Below are positions 56,201 to 64,000 of a stretch of DNA of 64,000 nt, piece by piece. The DNA comes from Trachythela sp. YZ-2020. Lineage: Eukaryota; Cnidaria; Anthozoa; Malacalcyonacea; Clavulariidae. The notes below the pieces were generated by a model that worked only from the letters and a program-made list of their open reading frames with translations, made no database searches and had not been told where the DNA came from. The stretch spans positions 3,534,001 to 3,598,000 of the forward strand of contig JADLSH010000184.1 in NCBI GenBank assembly GCA_016169945.1. The letters run 5' to 3'. The stretch's first letter is position 1; the number at the start of each line of letters is the position of its first letter. A program made the translations under genes and the position numbers.

Positions 56201-59200
56201 TTTTCCGTGTTTACATCGAGTTATGTAAACACGGCTCTCGGCCAATCAACGTTGAGAGTTTGCAAATGCTATATTATAATATAGTTTTATACATGCCTAT
56301 AATGTTTACGTGGTATTTATATATGACAAGAGCGTATGGCAAAGAGCGTGCATTTGTACATGCCTAATAATGTGTAGCCTGAGACAGACGAATAACGAAG
56401 AATATTTTTCGTTATTCGTCTGTCTCAGGCTAAATAATGTGCAGTATACGTATTTTTCAACATATGAAAACTTAATATTTTTAATTTTTCGTATGAAGTA
56501 TTAGCTAAGCGTATAATATCACTCTCCTCCGCAGAGGCTTTTGCCAGGGTATTTTAGCTTTGCCATATATAATTATATATAGCGGGAATGTGTAGGGATC
56601 ATTTAACAAAAATGGCCATAACTATAATACTATAAATTATATAAATAATCGCCAAGCCTCTGCGGAGGAGAGTGATATAATATATTATCTGGGCTCATTC
56701 ATTATAGATATGGGGAAGTCCAAGCAAGAGCCTATTATTGTGCCAATGTCAGGCACAGTAATTTTATTCAGTGGTATAATAATTAACTAAGAATTCCGGT
56801 TGTAGGCCACGCCTCCATAAAACTTCATATTCGAGGAACGGTCATCTCATTGGATGATTCAAAAAGTAATTGACGTTTCAGCAAGAATACTTGCTAAGGA
56901 TTGGATTACTTTGACATTTGACCTCATTTTGCTATGACGTTGCTCGAAACCAAATACAGTACCGTTTCGTTCCTGCGGGGAACGAAACAAAAATTCTCAG
57001 GGAAATGTGGTAAATTATGACTTATGTTATTCCAGAACTTCCTTCTTGTTGCCGATTCAATAGACTATAAACATGTACAAGTCGGAAGCCTGAGTGAAGG
57101 CAAAAGTTTATAGTCTCGTCCGCAGCTGGGGGAAAATACAAATTACGATATAGTATAGTATTGTAAATATAGGCTATATGCAAGGAATGATAGCGCATCA
57201 GGTTTACAAAATATTTTTCATACATAATTCATAAAAACTGATGCGTAGTCACATGTCGTAAGCCTGTCCACAGATATATATTATGCAAAATTTAGTCCGT
57301 CAGAGTAGAGTTGATTTATGATTTATTAAGTCTTTCCCTATAATTTACAACAATTTATGTAAATAAACATAGAGAGGATAGCAGCAGGAGGAAACTAAAT
57401 TCCTATGTTAAACTGCTCTCCGAAATCATAACGTATAACATTAATATATATGAAAAAAAAGAGGAAATAGATAATAAGAAATAGGCAATATAAAACAAAT
57501 AACTAAGTCACAATACTTAAGTAAGAAGAAACTTCAATAGTTTCTGTTTAAAGGTAGCCAGTGAAGTAGCTTCCACAACATCTGATGGTAAAGAGTTCCA
57601 ATCCGATACATAACGATTAAAGAACGAGAATTTAAAATAGTTTGTACGTGAATGCTTTGGTCTTAATTTATATCTATGATTTTGTCTCGTGCGAGATTCA
57701 CCTACTAAATCAAGGTATTTAGATTTATCAATGTCACACATGCCAAATATTATTTTATACAGTTGCACCAAACAAAGGTACTTCCTGCGCAATTCAAGAG
57801 ATGGCCACTTGAGAATCTTGTTGTTCTCATTGAATCAGTTGTAGAGTGTAGTACAGCAAAATAAAAACATAGTTGTATACTAAATTTTGTCTATACTATA
57901 GAATAAGTCGGCTTTAAGCCACTGATGTCTCGCAGACACTGATGTCTCGCAGACCATATGCACAGGGCCGTCCTCAGAAAAATTCTCAGGGGGGGTGTAA
58001 GGTCGTTTCAACCGACTACCTAACGTCCTTGTACCGACTACAATCTTTCTTTGCTTCTCATAAAATTTAATTTTTATTCGTCGACGGGGGGGGGAGGTTA
58101 AAAAATTTTCCGGACTACACTACTTTTTAAACTACTACTTTACTAATTTCAACTCTAAATTACAATAGATAACTTACTTCCTGCCTATAATATCACTATT
58201 TAAAAACAAAAATTTCGTTTTTTTCACAATTTAAGTTTCATTTCCTTCAAAAATCTTTTTGTTTGCCGACTAAAATAGCACTTCTACCGACTGAATCTCC
58301 AAATATAATTTCTGGGGGGGTGTCACACTCCCCCAAACCCCCCCCCGTAGGACCGGCCCTGCATATGCACATGTGAGACTATATGGATACTTTTAGCAAA
58401 TACTAAATAACTGTATTCTAAATCCCTTTTGTATATTATATTAGATCAAGCTAGAAAGACAATGAAAACTATTAGGATTTAAAATGTTTTATCGTAAATA
58501 TTGAAGTTGGTACGCACGCACGGAAGAGTCGTTGAATTTGCCTTTATCGGAAATTTTACCGTACGTTTGGTAACAGAAAGTTATATTTCGACATACTTCT
58601 TGATCGTCGAGTCTTAGCGATGCCAAGGCGGGATATTTTACAGTCTTGAACGAGATTTAACCTCCGGATAGCATTGTTTACACACAGTAGGCGACCAGGC
58701 AATATAATTTCGGAAAACAAACTCAAAGGATCTCCATATTTTATAGCAATTCCATATGTCAGCATTAATCCATTTTGTTTGTAGTTTAAATACCAGACAG
58801 GATAAGGTTCAACACTGTTAACAATCATATCAGTCAGTCTATAGAAGATATGTTTTATTGATTGTGTTTTATATTAAAATACCGTGCGACGCGTGCTTTC
58901 CTTGGCTTGACAAGCGTTGTGTATTGAAATCTGATCCAACTTATCGCTTGAAATGTAACTCAACACTCCAGGATACAGTAGGTAGTGACATGATGATGAA
59001 TGCGACTATTTTATAACAACAGTTTTGTCACAATTTCTTGTTGCAAATTTTCAATTCATCGCCCCAAAATACTTTTTTCCAAACGCAACAATATCACAGA
59101 AGACAACACGCTCCTGTACCACCCCTCCCTAAGTGTATTCTCAATTTATCACGCGAAATCCGCGTGACACGTGACCAGCTCCATCCAGGGTATTATCTCC

Positions 59201-60359
59201 CCAAGAGATAAGAGCCTGGGAACGAGGTTGGTGCTTTCCTTGGCTTGACAAGCATTGTTGTGTATTGAAATCTGATCCAACTAACTTATCGCTTGAAATG
59301 TAACTCAACACTCCAGGATACAGTAGGAACTAGGAAATGACGTGTGATAAATGCGACTATTTTATAACAACAGTTTTGTCACAATTTCTTGTTGCAAATT
59401 TTCAATTTATCGGCCTAATATACTATTTTCCAAACGCAACAATATCACAGAAGACAACACGTTCCTGTACCACCCCTCCCTAAGTGTATTCTCAATTTAC
59501 CACGCGAAATCCGGGTGACACGTAGGTGACACGTGACCAGCTCCATACAGAGTATTATCTCCCCAAGAGATAAGAGCCTGTGAAAGAGGTTGGCAAGGGA
59601 CTCGTTGATAGTTCAATTATCATTTCTCTTGTTTCTGCATTGCTGTTCTGTATGTTCAACTATTGGAGGTTTAGCCATTGCAACTTGGGGGGTAAAAAAC
59701 GGAAGTAGGTATTGAATAAGCCACTAAAATGAATCGGAGTATGTTGTGCACGGTTATGTTTATGAAATAAAGCTAAACTGCTAACACTTAATTATATTTA
59801 ACACTTAAAATAAATAATTTTAAGCTTTTGATGTTTTGTTTTGCCTCAAACTTTGATGGTGGCTTGTTTGCATTTGTCTTCGTATTGCTTATTGTTTATG
59901 CTTTGCCTTTGGCCTCGCGTAAATATATTTTGGCCCTCCTCAGAACTCTGAGAATTACCTGAGTCGGACCAGTAGTTTCAGCATCAAAACTTCTCTGTTT
60001 CTTTCTTCACATAGAACTGTATTTTCAACAAGAAATATGATAAGACCTCACTCCGTGTGTTTTACGAAGGAAATCTATGTACCGATGGCAATAACGTGTG
60101 CAGTCGATGGTATTTTACATTTGATGGCGCAGAATGCACAAAACCAGCGACAATTGAAGGTGTTTTTTATTACGGACCAGGTAGCAACACTCATCGTCAC
60201 CGCCGTATTGAAGGCTACTGTAACCAGGTTCCCAAAGGTCATGTACGCACAGGATTTTGGATAGGCAAGTGTAATGGTCAAAATCTGGGTAACGGTCATA
60301 CTGGTTGGAATTCGATGTCTCGTATTGTGATTGAAGAAGTACCACCTCCTCAACTGTAG
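44223..60359 (+). CDS. CTHRC1-like: Gene E: CTHRC1-like gene with a giant transposon-filled intron
   Basis: I infer exons 44223-44288, 45008-45202 and 60015-60359, phase-0 GT-AG junctions, 201 residues. Exon 1 encodes a strong leader ([16 protein letters not shown] then TSAKEK) unrelated in sequence to that of A and C. Exon 2 has eleven Gly-X-Y triplets beginning [16 protein letters not shown]. Exon 3 is the cysteine-rich domain with [16 protein letters not shown] and ends [11 protein letters not shown]. The N-X-S sequon of A and C is lost (DKTS). The second intron is 14.8 kb because of a 9.2-kb DNA transposon, a hexanucleotide array, other MITEs and a LINE piece. All three exons remain open, so I think the gene is intact. 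Joining exon 3 to this exon 2 across 14.8 kb is inference from order, phase and absence of other partners. Confidence 0.72.
44289..45007. other. Intron 1 of gene E
   Basis: Two open frames of 66-72 codons occur but resemble no family. No repeat of note. The intron ends with the shared TTTCAG|GCGACC acceptor. Confidence 0.5.
45008..45202 (+). CDS. Gene E exon 2 (Gly-X-Y and linker)
   Basis: 65 codons, phase 0 both ends, donor TTGATACAG|GTTTGA (weaker than GTATGT in its paralogues). One triplet shorter than A and C. Confidence 0.85.
45203..45815. other. Intron 2 of gene E, left part
   Basis: No gene recognised between exon 2 and the transposon target site. A 69-codon frame at 45381-45590 is unsupported. 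Confidence 0.5.
45822..45878. repeat. Left terminal inverted repeat of the transposon
   Basis: Begins TATGGCGTTCCATCGCCGC and continues through AATTCGACTTTTAATATGGG. It is followed by about 170 bases of non-coding DNA with a repeated GAAAGTTGCGATTTGTCAAG motif (46018-46100), which may be subterminal transposase-binding repeats. Confidence 0.9.
47392..48114. mobile_element. 723-bp fold-back element inside the transposase exon
   Basis: TGCCAT is duplicated at 47386-47391 and 48115-48120, and removing the insert restores the frame ...[16 protein letters not shown]. The two arms, each about 300 bp, are diverged inverted copies from AATCAGTGATGGATTTCGGC at the left to GCCGAAACCCACCACTGATT at the right. 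They contain repeated TTTCCTACCTTTTT motifs. The spacer is near 47740. It has no coding potential. Superfamily is unclear: the 6-bp duplication matches that of the host transposon, but the termini do not. Confidence 0.9.
48703..48843. mobile_element. MITE with TAGACTCTTTCGATAATTAC ends
   Basis: The 24-bp terminal inverted repeats are perfect (left continues to GTCA, right starts TGAC). The target duplication may be TA only, which would suggest a mariner-type origin. An inner pair, GGCCTGGGA and TCCCAGGCC, adds a second fold. It lies in the fourth intron of the transposase. Confidence 0.75.
49415..50885 (-). pseudogene. Decayed HECT-domain E3 ubiquitin ligase gene of the transposon
   Basis: Read on the minus strand, exons run 50885-50330, 50248-50071, 49864-49667 and 49599-49415. 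The N-terminal exon has an acidic start ([20 protein letters not shown]), then the HECT hallmark [12 protein letters not shown]. Next come [32 protein letters not shown], the second exon ending [12 protein letters not shown], and the C-lobe with [12 protein letters not shown] and [13 protein letters not shown], where the Cys is the expected thioester residue. HECT ligases accept ubiquitin from an E2 on that Cys and pass it to a substrate. Damage includes a 1-base shift in a T run near 50575, a TAA near 49700 in exon 3 and a 1-base shift just before TCFN. It ends a little short of the usual HECT C-terminus. Upstream exons may exist near 51080-51360 but are unproven. Confidence 0.8.
50886..51949. 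other. Transposon interior, no firm gene
   Basis: Possible upstream HECT exons on the minus strand: about 51125-51080 ([11 protein letters not shown] then GTAAGC) and about 51380-51288 (acidic, then a GTATCC donor). Neither has a recognisable domain. The rest is AT-rich. Confidence 0.3.
51950..54300 (-). mobile_element. 5'-truncated LINE with reverse transcriptase (minus strand)
   Basis: On the minus strand it enters near 54300 in the last part of an endonuclease domain ([17 protein letters not shown]). It passes a frameshift near 54112, runs through a complete RT core (52744-54108), another frameshift near 52830 and a C-terminal domain (NPTKCRVE, then [18 protein letters not shown] at 52430-52490). 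It lies within the transposon, between the HECT gene and the right end. Tail and target duplication are not clear. Confidence 0.85.
52744..54108 (-). pseudogene. LINE reverse transcriptase core
   Basis: 454 codons open. Motifs in order: [79 protein letters not shown] (first catalytic Asp), [20 protein letters not shown] and [12 protein letters not shown] (catalytic Asp pair). This is a jockey/CR1-type non-LTR polymerase that would copy RNA into DNA at a nick. VHQES replaces the usual VPQGS, a sign of decay. The frame leaves the polymerase after KLQEDL, and the thumb continues in another frame at 52831-52631. Confidence 0.85.
54301..54990 (+). mobile_element. LINE 3' fragment (plus strand), second family
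   Basis: Translates, through one stop, to a C-terminal region with [20 protein letters not shown] followed by REERYCKLC and [11 protein letters not shown]. This Cys/His-bearing block is common at the end of many invertebrate LINE polymerases. A stop near 54800 is followed by an AT-rich 3' UTR and an A-rich end against the transposon terminus. Its 5' end meets the 5' end of the minus-strand LINE head to head at about 54300. Confidence 0.7.
54996..55052. repeat. Right terminal inverted repeat of the transposon
   Basis: Complement of the left repeat: CCCATATTAAAAGTCGAATT through GCGGCGATGGAACGCCATA, followed at once by the AAATAG duplication. Confidence 0.9.
55093..55319. repeat. (ATAGCC)38 microsatellite
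   Basis: About 38 uninterrupted hexamers starting 41 bases right of the transposon end. The minus strand reads Met-Ala repeats (frame 54981-55373), an artefact of the repeat. Confidence 0.97.
55320..55945. other. Intron 2 of gene E, no recognised feature
   Basis: An 81-codon frame at 55390-55635 has no recognisable domain. Nothing else stands out. Confidence 0.4.
55946..56127. mobile_element. Fold-back MITE (about 180 bp)
   Basis: The arms are about 88 bp: AAATATAAAACACTTTCCGT, then ACAGTTATATCAACACGAGT and on to GAAATTGTGTG, with the complement to the right. The loop is GC-rich. The fragment at 56195-56240 (TTTTCCGTGTTTACAT...GTAAACACGG) looks like a related shorter copy. Confidence 0.75.
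56375..56432. mobile_element. Minimal Mutator-like fold-back (58 bp)
   Basis: A perfect 25-bp inverted repeat starting TAGCCTGAGACAGACGAATA, separated by 8 bases and flanked by a perfect 9-bp duplication AATAATGTG (56366-56374, 56433-56441). Essentially two termini with no interior. Confidence 0.9.
56520..56674. mobile_element. MITE with CACTCTCCTCCGCAGAGGCT ends
   Basis: Inverted termini CACTCTCCTCCGCAGAGGCT(T) and their exact complement. The flanks GTATAATAT and ATATAATAT match at 8 of 9 positions. Likely another 9-bp-duplication family. Confidence 0.75.
56684..57500. other. Intron 2 of gene E, no recognised feature
   Basis: Only short inverted motifs (ATAGACTATAAAC near 57060 and GTTTATAGTCT near 57107) are visible. 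The last part is probably the 3' UTR of the adjoining LINE piece. Confidence 0.4.
57517..57835 (-). mobile_element. LINE 3' fragment (minus strand)
   Basis: The minus-strand frame reads [20 protein letters not shown] and later [34 protein letters not shown] and a stop. This is the usual C-terminal end of CR1-like polymerases. 5'-truncated, about 105 codons left, apparently uninterrupted and so perhaps recent. Confidence 0.8.
57963..58361. mobile_element. hAT-like MITE (399 bp)
   Basis: A perfect 8-bp duplication CATATGCA (57955-57962, 58362-58369). Ends CAGGGCCGTCC and GGACCGGCCCTG pair with a small mismatch. Interior has G-run left and C-run right, with TTCTCAGGGGGG-like arms. Non-coding. 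Confidence 0.88.
58370..58892. other. Intron 2 of gene E, unassigned open frame
   Basis: A 90-codon minus-strand frame (58556-58828) has no family I recognise and no splice context I can defend. Confidence 0.35.
58893..59590. repeat. Tandem duplication of a ~340-bp unit
   Basis: 58893-59230 and 59231-59590 are about 95% alike by eye. Each starts GTGCTTTCCTTGGCTTGACA and ends in an AGAGATAAGAGCCTG...GAGGTTGG motif. The second has a few small insertions (CACGTAGGTGA). No coding sequence. Confidence 0.88.
59593..60014. other. End of intron 2 of gene E
   Basis: AT-rich, no feature until the pyrimidine-rich acceptor TTTCTTTCTTCACATAG. Confidence 0.5.
60015..60359 (+). CDS. Gene E exon 3 (C-terminal globular domain)
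   Basis: 114 codons plus TAG, acceptor CACATAG|AACTGT. Six cysteines as in gene C. The segment after GVFY ([17 protein letters not shown]) is one residue off in length from the others. Closest in flank to gene A. Confidence 0.88.
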   Translation, partial: NCIFNKKYDKTSLRVFYEGNLCTDGNNVCSRWYFTFDGAECTKPATIEGVFYYGPGSNTHRHRRIEGYCNQVPKGHVRTGFWIGKCNGQNLGNGHTGWNSMSRIVIEEVPPPQL

Positions 60360-60381
60360 AACAGAGTTACGCAGTTACATA

Positions 60382-60825
60382 CAGTGAACTCTAAGTAAAC
60401 TGGAACGCTAACGCAGGGGGGGAAATTGAAGCCAGCTTAATTCAGTTTAAGTTTTTCTGAGTTTTGAGTTGAAATACTTAACGCCGAACATTGCGCTGTA
60501 TATGAAATTGAAGCTATTAAAAAGTTCTATTTGATATAAAAACTTCAAGACTTTAGGTGAAAGGGAAATACTTAAAACTTTGAGGGAAAATTTGCCGTAT
60601 TTTACAAAATTGCGGTTGTTTTTGTATTTTTTAAGTATTTCCATTTTGCCTAAAGTCTTGAAGTTTTTATATGAAATAGAACTTTTTAATAGCTTCAATT
60701 TCATATACAGCCCAATGTTCGGCGTTAAGTATTTCAACTCAAAACTCAGAAAAACTAGCTTGGCTTCAACGAATCATAGGACTTGATCATAGGAGTTAGC
60801 GTTCCAGTTTACTTATAGTTCAATG
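60382..60825. mobile_element. Fold-back element after gene E (444 bp)
   Basis: A perfect 8-bp duplication GTTACATA (60374-60381, 60826-60833). The gene A flank has the matching uninterrupted ACGCATTTACATATTACTT. The arms, about 180 bp each, are inverted copies from CAGTGAACTCTAAGTAAACT at the left, and include a TGAAATTGAAGCTATTAAAA block. Frames on both strands over it are mirror artefacts. hAT-type by duplication length. Confidence 0.9.
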
Positions 60826-60833
60826 GTTACATA

Positions 60834-61760
60834 TTACTTAATAAAGTGCGCCATGTGTGACGTATGGACATGCGGTACTACTATAATATGTTAGTGTATT
60901 TTAGTTACTTGAACTTTTATTTAGACAGCATTAATCAGTGGTTGTCAGTTGATATATCGAAAGGGATCTCAGGATCTGCAATACGCTAGATGATCAATGT
61001 TAAAATATTGTTAAAATAATTGCATTAAGGGTACTAAACCGACGTAATGTAAATGACATATTGGATAGCTCGGTTAGTTCTTCCTTGAGGTTGAGCGAGA
61101 GTTATCCCTTAATGGTCAAGTGTCACTACAGAAGGTAACTAGTGTACTAGGAGAAAGCTTGTGGATTTGTAGTGTTTGGTAAAGTCATTCTGGAAGCATT
61201 TCCCCAACAGGCGACTGAGGCGAAATTGTTTCATTAGAGTACGCCGAAGAGCGAATACTAGATGAAATTGACGGAGCACGAGTAACGTTTAAAAATTAGT
61301 AAGATCCCCTTAAAGCCCTACCTGCATACTTTTCTCACCAGAGATGTCTTGCCAAACCTTATCGTCTTATCATCCATGCATATTTTTTTTAAATCGCTGT
61401 TCTATTGCCAAAATTTAGGTTTTTCCCATACAATTTCTTACAAATAATCTGCAGGACACTTACCAGACGCTCGCGCATGTGCATTGAAAATGTGGATACA
61501 AGATCTCGCGTAAGTTTCACATCTGCATATATTTAATCTGTGACACAATGTTATGTCAATGCGTGGAGATATAGTCACGGAAATATAACTAACTTGCCGT
61601 GCAAACATGCTGCGGTAAATATACTAAACACTATTCACAAAATATATGATATAAGTGAAAATGATACATTTCACGGGAAATGCAAAGGGGAATGTGCTGT
61701 AAAACGACGCTCCGCCTTACAACAATCAATTATGTAAAGCTACAAATTTCTTGATATACG
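60834..61760. repeat. 3' flank of gene E, paralogous to gene A flank
   Basis: Collinear with 22566-23430, with substitutions and a few indels (an extra TTCTATTGCCAAAATTTAGG region near 61400). It shows that gene E exon 3 and the gene A end come from the same duplicated block. Confidence 0.8.
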
Positions 61761-64000
61761 CTTTTTTCAGTTCATGATTTTACTTTCGAATATTCTAGCA
61801 CATAAATCCTATATCTTCAATTCGTGATAATATTTCAATCCCAATATGTAAACACACATGGCATATTGTTTAAGAATATACAGAATCCTTAAATATAGTC
61901 ACACAGTCAGAGGTGAGGACGAAGTTGAAAGAGGTATATACTAAAAGATTTCCTGTTATTTCGAAGTAAAGTTGGAGAGTGAGTTAATTGTTCCATGAAA
62001 AGAAACTATCTCCTCAACCAATGTTAATGAAAACGTTGACCTCCAGTGGCTACTACGCAACTACGCGTAGTTCAACCGCCACCATGCATGCTTTATCATT
62101 TCCTGCTTATTTGGCATATAGTCTGGTTATTTATCATGCCAGTTAACAAACGTCCTGTAAACATTAATGCGTGCTTATGTGACATTTGGTCTGCCTCTTA
62201 TCAGGCTCTTATGTGACATAAGTGTCTGGTATTCATGTTAATCTCGCTGTTAATTTGACCAAGACTCGTTCGTGATTTTAAAATACTGTAGCAATGAGCC
62301 GTGTTAACACTGCGAGCCTTAGCCCTTTGGCTGGCCTGAGCTAAGACAAGACAAGACGAGGGCAGACCAAGGCTGAATTGTGATACGTTTGGCTTTGGCC
62401 AGGCCAAGGCAAAGGAACGTAATGGGCTTAGATTTTCAGGCCTAAGTACGCCCGGCCATAAGCTAGACCAAAGTTTGTCTACACCACCAAAATGTAGGCT
62501 CAGACCAGACCACGACTTGCAGTGCATGTAAACACGGGTATGCAGATTTCATGCAGTACAATTCAAAATTTATAACTTGTATTACAGTTTGTTAATAATG
62601 GGCGGAGTAGTGTTTAAAGTGGCCGTCACTCTAACACCGTATATTGGCAGTATCCGACTGATTGTGTACCTTAAACGCGCTTGAAAGGGAGTGAACGCTT
62701 TAGCCAGCCTGCGAGCGCCTGCAAAGTAGGCTATAGACGCTTTTCCCAAAAGCAGAATTTGCAATGTTTTTTAAGCCAGAGATAAAGAGCATAAACACTC
62801 CCTAGGCTCCATTCCTTTCCACATTCTGTTGGGTTAACAACAAATATGTGATCGGGGGACGCCATACATCAGTGTAAATAGTTGTCGGTAACTTTTTGTA
62901 CACAACAACAAATAGTTCTCAACAACTAAAACCTATTCAGGTATATGTACCTCAAAACATACATAAAATTTCCTATCTGCATAAGATCTGAAGGGAAACG
63001 TTTTCCTCTGTATACATCAATCGTGTGCTCTAACGAGTAATATTTCTTTCCTGGGGCTCTAAACATTGAAAGGTAAGAGATCGGGGAAGATGATCGGACT
63101 TCTGAATCCTGTTTAACGGCCATTTAATGATCCAAGCACATTATATACTAAAATTCACCGGTAATTAAATTAAACACACGCCAAATTTGTGGGAGAACGG
63201 GTTCGGGGTGAAGACTGAAGTGAACCAATATTTATACTCTGGTCAACCCAAAGACTCATTCTAGCCTTATGTTTTCATCCCGCGGGTGTATACATGAGAC
63301 CCGCTAGGAGAGACTAAATGCCCTAGGGTAAAAACCTGATAGAGCCCTGCCATCAAGGTTGCGACCCTCTCCGACATTACCTGAACCAATGGGTGATAAT
63401 CCCCTTGGACAGTCCTTACGATTCGACTGATTATATTTCCATGAAATAATCTGAGTCTATGGGCAATGAAGTTGACCATTTGGAACACTTCAACCCCACA
63501 AATACACTGCAAGTGTATTCCCCATAGACGAAGAAACCCATCTCCCACAAAGCTGTAGTCATAGAGAAGACAGCTTCTGCCTGATGATAGTTGACTTCCA
63601 TTTGAGCATTACCATCACTCATACTACAGCTGAGATGTCAGGGAGGCCAGGAAAAACCTGCAGTACAGGAAACCTGGATGGGGCCCAAGACATACAGCAG
63701 CTCCCCCACGAAGCTTTTTATCTCACAAATTCATAATTGGAGTGTTGGTAACACGACCAACAGAGCTGACTAACAAGGCATGTTTGTTTTGTTATTTTAT
63801 TTAATTATTTATTTTTTTAATTCATCTGACGTAAAGTCTGGTATATGTAACTCGGAGCTATACGATAAAAAGGTCTCTACATTTGAACAGCAACAGGTTC
63901 AGTATACAGAGAATGTGATTGAATAATTGAATTACATACATTAACAAGCAAACAGATTTGTGTATCATATATAAGGTTCATTTGACCCCCGATTATCCGA
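61761..64000. other. Intergenic, no recognisable gene
   Basis: No supported gene. 62306-62541 has GTGTTAACACTGC at one side and GCAGTGCATGTAAACAC at the other, with several GGCCAAGGC/GCCTTGGCC motifs. It resembles eroded MITEs at 25208-25305 and 34760-34845 (AAGCCTAGGCC). Overlapping minus-strand frames at 63267-63622 lie in moderately GC-rich sequence that could be an exon or an old retroelement, but I cannot name it. Confidence 0.4.

Noticed and set aside
60447..60786. Pair of 68-96 codon frames with nearly the same protein on opposite strands
   Set aside because: They are the two arms of a fold-back element and mirror each other.
63267..63622. Possible exon or retroelement ORF on the minus strand
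   Set aside because: Two frames overlap the same bases with stops and no motif I can name; left as unassigned.

Overview
The window looks like nuclear DNA of an invertebrate animal, most likely a cnidarian (probably an anthozoan). It is AT-rich, and its genes are split by GT-AG introns. It is crowded with fold-back MITEs, 5'-truncated LINEs and microsatellites. The only host gene family I can identify is a set of secreted proteins related to vertebrate CTHRC1 (collagen triple helix repeat containing 1). The taxon is inferred from general character, not from a marker gene.

Layout. 1-6730 has no recognisable host gene. It holds small hAT-like and Mutator-like MITEs and a LINE 3' end whose 5' junction is a palindrome. 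6731-16959 is about 10.2 kb of a G-rich telomere-like satellite (12-mer GGGTCGGGTTTA and 10-13 bp variants). 17-19.7 kb holds more MITEs and a local tandem duplication. 19.7-61.8 kb is the CTHRC1-like cluster, all on the + strand. Each gene has three coding exons joined by phase-0 introns: a signal-peptide exon, a Gly-X-Y plus linker exon, and a cysteine-rich C-terminal exon ending in PPPQ(V/L). Gene A (19762-22549) is complete. Copy B (23705-24452) is broken. Gene C (29381-33962) appears complete but has a second, frameshifted first exon. Copy D (38716-39063) is a lone third exon made by a recent 5.2-kb tandem duplication. Gene E (44223-60359) is complete but has a 14.8-kb second intron.

That second intron of gene E contains a 9,231-bp DNA transposon (45822-55052) with terminal inverted repeats of about 57 bp and a perfect 6-bp target duplication (AAATAG). 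Between its ends lie a decayed multi-exon DDE integrase/transposase gene (+) and a decayed HECT-type ubiquitin ligase gene (-), arranged tail to tail. The features fit the IS3EU-type eukaryotic transposons as I remember them. The element has in turn been hit by a 723-bp fold-back element (6-bp target duplication), a small MITE and two LINE fragments.

The array records its own history. The repeated B, C and D units (about 5.2 kb each) give empty-site comparisons that date individual MITE insertions. The 3' flank of gene A is paralogous to the 3' flank of gene E. The (AATAC)77 microsatellite at 43.7 kb is the complement of the (TATTG)n tail on the LINE at 5.8 kb. 61.8-64 kb has no recognisable gene.
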